Assembly (NCBI GenBank): GCA_023246815.1
Contig: JAHFHR010000010.1
Span: 1-9,609 of the forward strand
Direction: 5' to 3'
DNA: 9,609 nucleotides
Source: a bacterium
Lineage (GTDB): Bacteria; Patescibacteriota; Patescibacteriia; Buchananbacterales; UBA6539
A model generated the notes under the pieces. It searched no databases and was not told where the DNA came from. It saw nothing but the letters and a program-made list of their open reading frames with translations. Shown piece by piece: positions 1 to 7,023 of this stretch; the stretch's first letter is position 1; every line of letters begins with the position of its first letter. The translations under genes were made by a program, and so were the position numbers.

Positions 1-75
1 CACTGACACAAGGTCATACTCGCCATCATGACAGACACCAGCGCCTTCCAAGAGGCTAGATAGATTATGCGGCAT
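1..75 (-). CDS. Possible N-terminus of an unidentified protein (partial, runs off left edge)
   Basis: An open frame starts with ATG at 75 and runs to the window edge, giving 25 residues that begin MPHNLSSLLEGAGVCHDG. An in-frame TGA lies six codons upstream of the ATG, so the start is well bounded. There is no Shine-Dalgarno sequence, but most atp genes here lack one too. It follows atpC on the same strand after 59 nt with no terminator between, so it could be the next gene of the operon. The fragment is too short to assign to a family. A plus-strand reading ending at a TAG near 57 is also open, so the gene could be chance. Confidence 0.3.
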   Translation of the reverse strand, partial: MPHNLSSLLEGAGVCHDGEYDLVSV

Positions 76-134
76 GATTCGAAAATCAATTCAGCGGATT
101 ATTAAATTAGAACAAAAATGGTCAGGCATACATT

Positions 135-572
135 TTATTCTTGATTGATTTGTGGACCGCTGTGGTGTTTACGTTTCCTCGCCACATGCATGCGAGCAAT
201 TTCTTTCTCAATCTTAGCCGATAGGGCAGCATAGTCAACATCATCGCGACGTTCAGCCATTAACTGCACTGCACGCTGTCTTGCTTGTTCAGCCCGAGCC
301 TCATCAATGTCTTCAGCGCGTTCAGCTGAGCTGGTAAGAATTTTTATGCTATCAGCGTTGATCTGCACAATACCCGTAGACACTGCCAAATAGACTTCAT
401 CACTACCATTACGAACAATCGCTTCTCCGGCTACTAGTGGACTCACCAACGGAATGTGCCCAGGCAGCACCGTAATTTGTCCGGCGGCCGTTGGCAATGT
501 CACGGAAACAGCAGAACCACTGTAGGTAATCCGCTCAGGAGTGATAATCTCAATGGTAAACGTTGAGGCCAT
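135..572 (-). CDS. atpC: ATP synthase F1 subunit epsilon
   Basis: Epsilon sits with gamma in the central stalk of F1 and can inhibit ATP hydrolysis through its C-terminal helices. The 145 residues fit the family (E. coli has 139). Residues 1 to about 88 form the beta-sandwich domain, with the hallmark GQITVLPGHIPLVSPL near residues 31-46. Residues 90-135 are rich in Ala, Arg and Glu and match the two-helix C-terminal domain (DIDEARAEQARQRA). A basic tail (ARKRKHH) extends a little past the usual end. It is the last ATP synthase cistron, 7 nt after the atpD stop codon, with no clear Shine-Dalgarno sequence before its ATG, so translation is probably coupled to atpD. No hairpin terminator is visible downstream. 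Confidence 0.96.
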   Translation of the reverse strand: MASTFTIEIITPERITYSGSAVSVTLPTAAGQITVLPGHIPLVSPLVAGEAIVRNGSDEVYLAVSTGIVQINADSIKILTSSAERAEDIDEARAEQARQRAVQLMAERRDDVDYAALSAKIEKEIARMHVARKRKHHSGPQINQE

Positions 573-579
573 GAATATA

Positions 580-1992
580 CTATTGCTTAGTTACTTCGTC
601 AATGCCGCCCTTCATGTAAAAATTCTGTTCCGGTACGTCATCGTAGTCACCATTTAGAATTGCTTTAAATCCACGAATATTTTCGGCTAAGGTCACATAC
701 CGACCCGGCAAACTGGAGAATTGTTCGGCCACAAAAAATGGTTGAGACAAAAATCGCTGAATACGGCGCGCTCGATTAACAATTTTTTTATCATCATCAG
801 ATAATTCTTCCATACCCAAAATAGCAATGATATCTTGGAGCTCACGATACCGCTGCAACACTTTTTGCACGGCACGAGCAGTCTGATAATGTTCTTCACC
901 CACCACCTGCGGATCCAAAATAGTTGAGGTGGAATCAAGCGGATCAACCGCTGGGTAAATACCAAGCTCGGCTAAACCTCGGGAAAGCACCACCGTAGAA
1001 TCAAGATGAGAAAAGGTGGTCGCCGGCGCTGGGTCAGTTAAATCATCAGCCGGCACATATACAGCCTGCACGGACGTTACTGAACCCTTAGTGGTAGAGG
1101 TAATGCGCTCTTGTAGCTCGCCCATTTCATGAGCTAGCGTTGGTTGATAGCCTACTGCTGATGGAATGCGGCCGAGCAACGCCGACACCTCTGAACCGGC
1201 TTGTGCAAAACGAAAAATATTATCAATAAATAGCAGCACGTCTTTACCTTCTTCGTCGCGGAAATATTCAGCCATGGTGAGTGCGGTTAATGCGACGCGC
1301 AAACGTGCTCCCGGCGGTTCGTTCATCTGACCAAATACCAAGGCGGTATTTTTAAGCACACCGCTGTGTTTCATTTCTAAATATAAATCATTACCTTCAC
1401 GAGTACGTTCACCAACACCACCAAATACAGAATACCCAGAATGTTTGGTGGCGATATTGTGGATTAATTCCTGAATCATTACCGTTTTACCTACACCAGC
1501 GCCGCCGAACAAACCAACTTTTCCACCCTTCACAAAAGGGCAAATCAAATCAATCACCTTAATACCGGTCTCAAAAATCTCAGCAGTGGTTGATTGTTCC
1601 GTTAGCACCGGTGCACTGCGGTGAATCGGATTGGTCTTACTACCCGTAACCGCTGGCTGACCGTCAAGCGGAGCGCCTAAGACGTCAAACATGCGTCCCA
1701 GTGTTTGTTTACCCACGGGCACCGAAATCGGATGGCCGGTATTGGTAACGTCCATGCCGCGGCGCAAACCATCGGTAGAGCCCAACGCCACGGTCCTGGC
1801 AATATTACCCGTCAAATGTTGCTGTACTTCCAACACGAGCTGCTGCGTTCCGTGCTCAATTACAAGTGCGGTATAAATAGCTGGCAACTCCCCCTCAAAG
1901 GCAACATCAACCACCGGCCCAATAACTTGAGTAACTTTCCCGAGCGTGATTGATTGCGTGGTACTTGATTTCATACGCGTTATTTTTTTCAT
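580..1992 (-). CDS. atpD: ATP synthase F1 subunit beta (catalytic)
   Basis: This is the catalytic subunit that makes and hydrolyses ATP at the alpha/beta interfaces. The Walker A loop GGAGVGKT is at residues 163-170. The GERTREGNDLY segment holds the catalytic glutamate at E195, and Walker B is LLFIDN around D257. The DELSEED lever that contacts gamma appears as EELSDDD at 395-401, a conservative acidic variant. The length of 470 is slightly above E. coli (460) because of an N-terminal extension before GKVTQVIGPVVDV. Its ATG overlaps the atpG stop by one base (TAATG). GGAGGG at 1996-2001 is the clearest Shine-Dalgarno sequence in the operon but lies only 3 nt from this ATG. A second ATG at 1974 would remove six residues but has no ribosome binding site at a usual distance. 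Confidence 0.98.
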   Translation of the reverse strand: MKKITRMKSSTTQSITLGKVTQVIGPVVDVAFEGELPAIYTALVIEHGTQQLVLEVQQHLTGNIARTVALGSTDGLRRGMDVTNTGHPISVPVGKQTLGRMFDVLGAPLDGQPAVTGSKTNPIHRSAPVLTEQSTTAEIFETGIKVIDLICPFVKGGKVGLFGGAGVGKTVMIQELIHNIATKHSGYSVFGGVGERTREGNDLYLEMKHSGVLKNTALVFGQMNEPPGARLRVALTALTMAEYFRDEEGKDVLLFIDNIFRFAQAGSEVSALLGRIPSAVGYQPTLAHEMGELQERITSTTKGSVTSVQAVYVPADDLTDPAPATTFSHLDSTVVLSRGLAELGIYPAVDPLDSTSTILDPQVVGEEHYQTARAVQKVLQRYRELQDIIAILGMEELSDDDKKIVNRARRIQRFLSQPFFVAEQFSSLPGRYVTLAENIRGFKAILNGDYDDVPEQNFYMKGGIDEVTKQ

Positions 1993-2906
1993 TAGCCCTC
2001 CATCGCTGCTTTGCTAACAGAAATTTCGGAAATTTCTTGGGTGATGGCAGCTTGCCTGGCTTTGTTAAAACTTAACGTTAAATCATTAATTAAATCGCGA
2101 GCCGCATCAGTAGCATTTTTCATCGCTACCATCCGAGCGCTGTGTTCTGAAGCATTGGATTCAAGCACTGCCTGATACAATTGAATCTCAACTAAATGCG
2201 GGAGAAAAGATTCCAGTACAACATCTGGTGATGGTTCAAATAGGTATTCTGAAACGGTAGGCGCTACTAGTGCTTTTTCTGTTTGCCCAACTGCTCCGAG
2301 TTCCGCGGTGGGCTCGCCCACCAATGGTAATAGTTGCAAGGTATTTGGTTTTTGTCGTAACGAATTAATAAAATCTGTAAAAATAAGCAGTACTTTATCG
2401 TATTCCTTATTTAAATATTTACTGGTGATAAATGACGCCACCGTTGCAATCTCATTAAAGCTACTTAAAGTGTCCAACTTTCCAAAATCTGCGCCAATCT
2501 GCAAACCAGCCTTGGCCACTACGGTCGCGCCTTTTTTACCCAGCGTCACAAATTCAATGTGAGCATCAGCAGACAGATCATGCTCTTTTCTGGCACAGGC
2601 GATAGCTTCACGAGCGACTTGTTGATTGAAAACTCCGCATAACCCACGGTTAGCACTCACCAGCACGATACCAATGCGCTGAACATTTTCTCGTTTAGCG
2701 AGCAGCGGGTGCAGCTCGCGATCGGTTTTTTCGGACAATTCCTGAGTAATGCTCCACGCCAACTTGGCATACGGTCGTGATGACAACACCGCATTCACCG
2801 CCTTACGCATTTTGGCAGCGGCTACCATTTCCATAGCCTTGGTAATCTTCTGCGTATTTTTAATTGACCGGATCTGGCCTTTTATTTTTCGCGTCAGCAG
2901 TGCCAT
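1992..2906 (-). CDS. atpG: ATP synthase F1 subunit gamma
   Basis: Gamma is the rotating central shaft inside the alpha3beta3 ring. The protein has 304 residues (E. coli 287). The N-terminal helix carries the family signature IKGQIRSIKNTQKITKAMEMVAAAK, read here in two overlapping parts. The middle Rossmann-like domain includes LVSANRGLCGVFN. The C-terminal helix holds EIQLYQAVLESNASEHSAR and then MVAMKNATDAARDLI, the segment that sits in the bearing at the top of F1. It begins 2 nt after the atpA stop with no Shine-Dalgarno sequence, which points to translational coupling. Its stop shares one base with the atpD start. The middle domain carries modest extra length compared with E. coli. Confidence 0.97.
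   Translation of the reverse strand: MALLTRKIKGQIRSIKNTQKITKAMEMVAAAKMRKAVNAVLSSRPYAKLAWSITQELSEKTDRELHPLLAKRENVQRIGIVLVSANRGLCGVFNQQVAREAIACARKEHDLSADAHIEFVTLGKKGATVVAKAGLQIGADFGKLDTLSSFNEIATVASFITSKYLNKEYDKVLLIFTDFINSLRQKPNTLQLLPLVGEPTAELGAVGQTEKALVAPTVSEYLFEPSPDVVLESFLPHLVEIQLYQAVLESNASEHSARMVAMKNATDAARDLINDLTLSFNKARQAAITQEISEISVSKAAMEG
1996..2001 (-). promoter_or_regulatory. Shine-Dalgarno sequence of atpD
   Basis: GGAGGG on the minus strand lies inside the last codons of atpG (the Met-Glu-Gly end), 3 nt before the atpD ATG at 1992. The gap is short, but this is the only strong purine box in the operon. It fits a higher need for beta, which is used at three copies per enzyme. It supports the ATG at 1992 over the one at 1974, which lies 21 nt away. 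Confidence 0.6.
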
Positions 2907-2908
2907 AG

Positions 2909-4420
2909 TTAGCTAAAAATTTTCTTATACTCTACTAAGTGATTCTTAAACTCACCCTCTACCGCCTCTGACAATTCGCCACTGTGGGCAACCTGCGCTA
3001 ACATCTTTTTGGCATGGGTATCCAAATACTGGTGGAGGCCATCTTCAAAATCTTTAATACGATCAATGACGACGTCATCAAGGTAGCCATTGTTTGCGGC
3101 GTAAATAATAGCCACCTGATGTTCAACGGCCATTGGTCTATACTGTCCTTGCTTTAAAATTTCAGTAAGGCGGGCGCCACGATTAATTTGATCTTTGGTG
3201 CTTTGGTCAAGATCTGAACCAAACTGAGCAAACGCTGCCAAATCTCGGAACTGAGCCAGTGCCAAACGCAAACGACCAGCCACTTTTTTCATCGCTTTGA
3301 TTTGAGCAGCGGAACCGACGCGGGAAACTGACAAGCCGACGTTGATCGCCGGACGAATACCTTGATAAAACAAATCTGATTCTAAGAAAATTTGTCCATC
3401 AGTGATAGAAATGACGTTGGTTGGAATATAGGCCGAAATGTCACCGGCTTGTGTTTCAATAATCGGCAACGCTGTCAGTGACCCACCACCAATATCTTTA
3501 TTTAAACGGCACGCTCGTTCAAGCAACCGAGAGTGTAGGTAAAAAATGTCGCCAGGATAGGCTTCGCGGCCTGGTGGTCGGCGTAGCAAAAGTGAAATCT
3601 GTCGGTAGGCAACAGCGTGTTTTGATAAATCGTCATAGACCAAAAGTACATCTTTGCCTTTTGCAGTAAAGTACTCACCCATGGCACAGCCAGCGTACGG
3701 AGCTAAAAATGAAAGTGCGGCTGGGTCAGAAGCACTGGCGACTACCACCGTAGTATATGCCATCGCACCAGCAGCCTCTAGCTTAGCAACAATACGTGCA
3801 ACACTTGAGCGCTTTTGAGCAATCGCCACATACACGCAGAACACACCCTTACCAGCCTGATTAATAATAGTATCAATAGCAATGGCGGTTTTACCGGTCT
3901 GACGGTCACCGATGATTAATTCACGTTGTCCGCGACCAATCGGAATCATTGAATCAATCGCTTTAATACCGGTTTGCAGTGGGGTATCAACCGGTTGACG
4001 TTCAATAACACGCGGTGCAATTTTTTCTAAAGGATTAAAGTCTTTGGTGGCCAATGTTCCTTTACCGTCAATCGGTTTACCAAGTGGATCAACCACACGG
4101 CCAACCAGCGCTTCACCAACCGGTACCGATAGCACCCGGCCAGTCCCGGTGACACTACTGCCCTCGGCAATGCCATGGGAATCCCCCAGAATAACCGCAC
4201 CAACAGTATCTTCTTCCAGATTGAGGACCACACCAAAAACACCATTAACAAATTCAATCATCTCCATCACCATCACTTGTGATAACCCGGTAATCTTTAC
4301 CACCCCATCACCGACCTCCACCACGGTGCCCACTTGCGCGACACTGGCGTCAGTTTTATATTTCGTCAGTTGTTTTTTTAACCCCTCAATGAGGTAGTCA
4401 GATGTTAAATGTTGAACCAT
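2909..4420 (-). CDS. atpA: ATP synthase F1 subunit alpha
   Basis: Alpha alternates with beta in the F1 head and holds the non-catalytic nucleotide sites. The 503 residues match the family (E. coli 513). The Walker A loop GDRQTGKT is at residues 171-178. The segment YDDLSKHAVAYRQISLL starts near 262 and is followed by RRPPGREAYPGDIFYLHSRL. VSRVGS at 365-370 contains R367, the arginine finger that reaches into the catalytic site. The C-terminal helical domain includes LAQFRDLAAFAQFGSDLD. The N-terminus (SDYLIEGLKKQLTKY) is the helix that binds delta. It starts 9 nt after the atpH stop without a Shine-Dalgarno sequence and ends 2 nt before atpG. Confidence 0.98.
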   Translation of the reverse strand: MVQHLTSDYLIEGLKKQLTKYKTDASVAQVGTVVEVGDGVVKITGLSQVMVMEMIEFVNGVFGVVLNLEEDTVGAVILGDSHGIAEGSSVTGTGRVLSVPVGEALVGRVVDPLGKPIDGKGTLATKDFNPLEKIAPRVIERQPVDTPLQTGIKAIDSMIPIGRGQRELIIGDRQTGKTAIAIDTIINQAGKGVFCVYVAIAQKRSSVARIVAKLEAAGAMAYTTVVVASASDPAALSFLAPYAGCAMGEYFTAKGKDVLLVYDDLSKHAVAYRQISLLLRRPPGREAYPGDIFYLHSRLLERACRLNKDIGGGSLTALPIIETQAGDISAYIPTNVISITDGQIFLESDLFYQGIRPAINVGLSVSRVGSAAQIKAMKKVAGRLRLALAQFRDLAAFAQFGSDLDQSTKDQINRGARLTEILKQGQYRPMAVEHQVAIIYAANNGYLDDVVIDRIKDFEDGLHQYLDTHAKKMLAQVAHSGELSEAVEGEFKNHLVEYKKIFS

Positions 4421-4429
4421 AGGGCAGTA

Positions 4430-4834
4430 TTATGCGCTCGCGGCGAGTGTGGCTTTAAGTTGATTTAAAGAGTAGGCAATGCTGCCATTGATAACGGTGT
4501 CATTAAGCTGAACGACAGCGCCGCCAATAATTTTTTCATCAGTATGAGATTTTAGTTCAATACTGACTTCCAATTCATCTTCTAATATTTTTTTCAGCTT
4601 CTTGAGATGCGCTGAAGATACTGGCTTGGCGGTAGTCAAATTGACATAGGCCACACCCTGCTCGGCACGACAATGCCTTTTAAGTTGTTCCGTGATCTGC
4701 GGTAATAATGATAAACGATTTTGACCAGCGAGTAGCTTGATAAACTGGGCAAAAACTGCGGCGTGCTCACTTGGTTTAACCGCTTCAAGCTTCTGGTATA
4801 ACGCTACCGCGTATTGTTTGGTGGTGAGCTTCAT
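4430..4834 (-). CDS. atpH: ATP synthase F1 subunit delta (short form)
   Basis: Delta joins the top of F1 to the b-subunit stalk. The C-terminal part carries the family pattern EKIIGGAVVQLNDTVINGSI. The N-terminal part (TTKQYAVALYQKLE) fits the start of the OSCP-type helical bundle. At 134 residues it is clearly shorter than the E. coli protein (177). The missing length lies in the middle, between the helical bundle and the C-terminal domain. The frame shows no sign of damage, so this looks like a compact natural form. Its ATG overlaps the atpF stop in an ATGA quartet, so it is translationally coupled to atpF. The assignment rests on operon position plus the C-terminal motif, since delta is poorly conserved. 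Confidence 0.92.
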   Translation of the reverse strand: MKLTTKQYAVALYQKLEAVKPSEHAAVFAQFIKLLAGQNRLSLLPQITEQLKRHCRAEQGVAYVNLTTAKPVSSAHLKKLKKILEDELEVSIELKSHTDEKIIGGAVVQLNDTVINGSIAYSLNQLKATLAASA

Positions 4835-5334
4835 AGTCGCTTTGCTTGTTCCAAAACTTTTTCAATCATTTTACGATCAGCTTCACTGCTAAGCTTCTGA
4901 CTAATCACTGCCCCCGCAGCCTGAGCGACAATCTCACCAAGCTCAGCACTAGCCTGAGCGACTGCTTGATTTTTTAACTGTTCAATCTGCACTTTTGAAG
5001 CGGCAACAATACTGGCGCTCTGCTCTTTGACTTTAGCAAGAGCCTGCTCTTTTTGACTTTCAGCCAGCACTCGAGCATCTTTAATAATCTGATCGGCCTG
5101 TTGTTTTGCTTCAATGACAATACGGTTACTTTCAGCATTCGTGGCCTCCAATTTCTGGGTGATGGCCTCAGCATCCTTCAAGCTTTGCTCAATATGTTTA
5201 CTTCGCGCATCCATTGCCTTAGACAATGGCTTGAACGCGAAATACCACAGCACGCCAACGACCAGCGCAAAATTAACCATTTGCGCGATCAAACTTGCCC
5301 AATTGATATGAAATGTGGAAACAATTGATTCCAT
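4831..5334 (-). CDS. atpF: ATP synthase Fo subunit b
   Basis: This is the peripheral stalk subunit, anchored in the membrane and clamping the stator to F1 through delta. The 167 residues begin with one membrane helix at about residues 12-33 (ASLIAQMVNFALVVGVLWYF), followed by the usual FKPL turn. The rest is a long charged helix rich in Ala, Glu, Gln and Lys (for example VIEAKQQADQIIKDARVLAE), as expected for the right-handed coiled-coil dimer. Only one b-type gene is present, so a homodimer is expected rather than a b/b' pair. It lies 21 nt after atpE and its TGA stop overlaps the atpH ATG by 4 nt. That TGA in a canonical position supports the standard genetic code. The ribosome binding site is weak. 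Confidence 0.97.
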   Translation of the reverse strand: MESIVSTFHINWASLIAQMVNFALVVGVLWYFAFKPLSKAMDARSKHIEQSLKDAEAITQKLEATNAESNRIVIEAKQQADQIIKDARVLAESQKEQALAKVKEQSASIVAASKVQIEQLKNQAVAQASAELGEIVAQAAGAVISQKLSSEADRKMIEKVLEQAKRL

Positions 5335-5355
5335 CTTTAATAGGTATGCTTAAAC

Positions 5356-5565
5356 TTAAATAGAAAAAGCGATGATCAGCGCGTAAATGGCGATCGCTTC
5401 AGCAAAAGCAGCGGCCAACAACATCGGCACTAAGACCTTCTGTGCTGCTTCCGGATTGCGGCCAATGGCCTCAACGGCCTTAGCACCGATCATACCAATA
5501 CCCAGACCCGGACCGATAGCGCCCAAACCAATAGCGATGGCTTGTGCAAGAGGAGTTAAATCCAT
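5356..5565 (-). CDS. atpE: ATP synthase Fo subunit c (H+-type ring subunit)
   Basis: This forms the rotating ring that carries the coupling ion. At 69 residues it is a compact hairpin of two membrane helices. Helix 1 has the glycine-rich packing motif (GLGAIGPGLGIGMIGAKAVE). The polar loop is RNPEA at 36-40, which contacts gamma and epsilon. The ion-binding carboxylate is E56 in helix 2 (AFAEAIAIYALII). The Na+-type signature needs a Gln in helix 1 and Ser/Thr beside the Glu. Here those positions are Ile23 and Ala57, so H+ coupling is inferred. It sits 36 nt after atpB with no clear Shine-Dalgarno sequence, which is unexpected for the subunit needed in most copies. Confidence 0.97.
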   Translation of the reverse strand: MDLTPLAQAIAIGLGAIGPGLGIGMIGAKAVEAIGRNPEAAQKVLVPMLLAAAFAEAIAIYALIIAFSI

Positions 5566-5601
5566 AATTTTTTTAGTTACTTATTAATAAATAATAGTTA
5601 A

Positions 5602-6507
5602 TTAATGTGAAGGTGATGCTTCATGTTCGTGTTCAGTGGTTAACACCGTCAAAAACATCAAGACCAAAATGGCAAAAATCATCGCCTGAATAAATCCGAC
5701 CATCACTTCCAAAAACATAAACGGTGTTGGCAGAATATAGGCAAACAATGCGGCCATCGTGCCCAACAATACCTCCCCAGCAAAAATATTACCAAAGAGT
5801 CGAAACGATAGTGAGGCCACTTTTGCTAACTCACCAACCGTCTCAATCAAGCCGACAAAGAATTTTATCGGATTGATTAAAATGGCCGCGAAGTTTTTTT
5901 TGACAAAAATTTCTTTGGGGATTTCCAGCAAGACATTAAAACTGACAAATCGGTTAAGGTGCGACCAGGCGCCTGTGGCAATCACTCCAAAAATATGAGT
6001 CAGTACTACTGTAACAATCGCCAAGGCTAAGGTCAAATTTAAATCAGCAGTGCCACCACGAAACAGGGGTACAAACGCTGACTCCTGACCATGGGTTTCA
6101 ATAAAACCAATAGTACCAACACCTGGCAACAGTCCCAGCCAATTATTGATCAGGATGAAAACAAACAGAGGAAAAACAATGGGCATGAAGCGCGCTGTTT
6201 TTTCTGGTGAGCCAGTGATGGAATCGGCAAGATTAGTGGCACCGGACAACAGTGCCTCAGCCACATTTTGGATACCACGGGGCACTGTTTGAATCTTGCG
6301 ACGAATCAGCAGCGATAGAATAATGATACAACCAACTGCAACCCACGAGGTCAGCAGCGCATTCGTAACCGTAAAATTCTGAATGGTAAAAATCGGTTCG
6401 GCAAACAGTGTTGCCTCATGGCTAACATGCTGCTCGGTAGCACTAACAGTTGCGCTGTCGTGCTCAATTGAATTTACAGTATCGGCAGTAGGTGATGCGG
6501 TAGTCAT
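5602..6507 (-). CDS. atpB: ATP synthase Fo subunit a
   Basis: Subunit a forms the two half-channels that pass ions to and from the c-ring. The 301 residues contain several hydrophobic helices. The essential stator arginine is R236 in SLSFRLFGNIFAGE (E. coli R210). The downstream glutamate E245 matches E. coli E219, and Q274 in GFIQAMIFAIL matches the conserved glutamine of the last helix. The first 35 or so residues are polar with Thr, Ser, Glu and His and precede the first membrane helix near 50-68. This makes it longer than E. coli (271). The C-terminus is His/Glu-rich (TTEHEHEASPSH). It starts 6 nt after the atpZ-like gene stops. Confidence 0.97.
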   Translation of the reverse strand: MTTASPTADTVNSIEHDSATVSATEQHVSHEATLFAEPIFTIQNFTVTNALLTSWVAVGCIIILSLLIRRKIQTVPRGIQNVAEALLSGATNLADSITGSPEKTARFMPIVFPLFVFILINNWLGLLPGVGTIGFIETHGQESAFVPLFRGGTADLNLTLALAIVTVVLTHIFGVIATGAWSHLNRFVSFNVLLEIPKEIFVKKNFAAILINPIKFFVGLIETVGELAKVASLSFRLFGNIFAGEVLLGTMAALFAYILPTPFMFLEVMVGFIQAMIFAILVLMFLTVLTTEHEHEASPSH

Positions 6508-6513
6508 ACAATA

Positions 6514-6846
6514 TTATTGTGCGGTGTCAGATGGTGTTTCTGGTGTGTCTTTTTTTTGCTCGGCAGTCTGTCCAAGTTCTTTTAGTGTTTCACTCACTGT
6601 TCGAACCAATCCGATACTGGAGAGGGTAAAGGCAAGACCCAAGCTGATTAAAAAAAACCAAGGCTTGGTGCCATAGCGTTGGTCTAAAAAGTGCCCAAGG
6701 ACAGTGGCAATGACAACCGGACCAACCAACCAACCCGACATGGATAGTGCTAATTTCGTTCCAGGGGCGCTAAAAAAATTTTGCTTTTGGTTGACGATAG
6801 TTTTTTCAAATTTATACTTTATAATAGTGTACCCTACACCAAGCAT
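6514..6846 (-). CDS. atpZ: AtpZ/AtpI-type ATP synthase accessory membrane protein
   Basis: The protein has 110 residues and two membrane helices at about 32-54 and 62-84. Between them is GHFLDQRYGTKPWF, which fits the AtpZ family (ATPase_gene1, PF09527; pattern G-x-x-x-D then a Gly-Thr/Ser-x-Pro-Trp turn). Members are usually the first gene of F1Fo operons and are linked to Mg2+/Ca2+ supply or assembly of the rotor ring. The gene is first here, 6 nt before atpB, and no separate atpI is present. The tail from residue 85 is polar and charged. The ATG at 6846 lies only about 14 nt from the predicted transcription start, and no in-frame ATG occurs for the next 35 codons. The helices are clear but the exact role is inferred. 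Confidence 0.85.
   Translation of the reverse strand: MLGVGYTIIKYKFEKTIVNQKQNFFSAPGTKLALSMSGWLVGPVVIATVLGHFLDQRYGTKPWFFLISLGLAFTLSSIGLVRTVSETLKELGQTAEQKKDTPETPSDTAQ
6791..6818 (+). promoter_or_regulatory. Promoter-like sequence antisense to the atpZ-like gene
   Basis: On the plus strand TTGACG (6791-6796) and TATACT (6813-6818) are separated by 16 nt, with a further TATAAT at 6820-6825. It lies in the poorly conserved N-terminal codons of the atpZ-like gene and would fire toward the end of the SulP gene. No plus-strand gene follows, so it may be chance in AT-rich sequence. Confidence 0.25.
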
Positions 6847-6866
6847 ACACTATTTTATTTATAAAA

Positions 6867-6895
6867 AGTATAGGGGCTATGCCTAGCTAGGTCAA
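6867..6895 (-). promoter_or_regulatory. Sigma70-type promoter of the atp operon
   Basis: On the minus strand a -35 box TTGACC (6890-6895) is separated by exactly 17 nt from a -10 box TATACT (6867-6872). Each box has five of six consensus bases. The start of transcription would fall near 6860, leaving a leader of about 14 nt before the first ATG at 6846. The spacer contains a perfect 10-bp palindrome, CCTAGCTAGG (6882-6891), touching the -35 box. The -35 box lies inside one arm of the inverted repeat at 6891-6921. Confidence 0.8.
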
Positions 6896-6921
6896 GGGTT
6901 TTAAAAAAGCCCACCCTTGAC
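6891..6921 (-). repeat. Inverted repeat module, copy 1 (upstream of atp operon)
   Basis: Arms GTCAAGGGT (6891-6899) and ACCCTTGAC (6913-6921) form a perfect 9-bp inverted repeat around a 13-nt AT-rich spacer. Read on the minus strand, 6922-6909 is TGTCAAGGGTGGGC, an exact 14-nt match to plus-strand 8992-9005. The arm at 6891-6899 supplies most of the atp -35 box. It has no following T-tract in either direction, so a terminator role is unlikely. Confidence 0.75.
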
Positions 6922-6949
6922 ATTTTCAGTTTATTTGTTCTATTTTTTG

Positions 6950-6985
6950 AATAAAAAAGCGCCGCTGGACAGGATCCAACGGCAC
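6950..6985 (-). terminator. Rho-independent terminator of the SulP gene
   Basis: On the minus strand an 11-bp stem pairs GTGCCGTTGGA with TCCAGCGGCGC (two G-T pairs) around a 5-nt loop, at 6959-6985. It is followed by TTTTTT and more A/T. It starts 38 nt after the SulP stop codon and precedes the atp promoter, so the permease and the ATP synthase are separate transcription units. Confidence 0.9.
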
Positions 6986-7023
6986 CGTGAAAGGTGAATA
7001 TACTTGATCTTGATTAGGGTCAT

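Noticed and set aside
1..57. C-terminal end of a plus-strand gene stopping at a TAG near 57
   Set aside because: The 18-residue reading is Arg/His-rich with no family signal; the minus-strand ATG at 75 is somewhat more plausible, though neither is secure.
1691..1953. Plus-strand open frames opposite atpD, and similar frames opposite atpA, atpB, atpF and the SulP gene
   Set aside because: They are antisense shadows of strongly conserved genes, with low-complexity or unlikely protein sequence and no ribosome binding sites.
4831..4834. Recoded TGA, as in Gracilibacteria or SR1-like lineages
   Set aside because: TGA ends atpF at the expected length in an ATGA overlap with atpH, and no family motif requires reading through a TGA.
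5356..5565. A Na+-coupled c-ring, as in some anaerobes
   Set aside because: The helix-1 Gln and the Ser/Thr next to the helix-2 Glu are replaced by Ile23 and Ala57.
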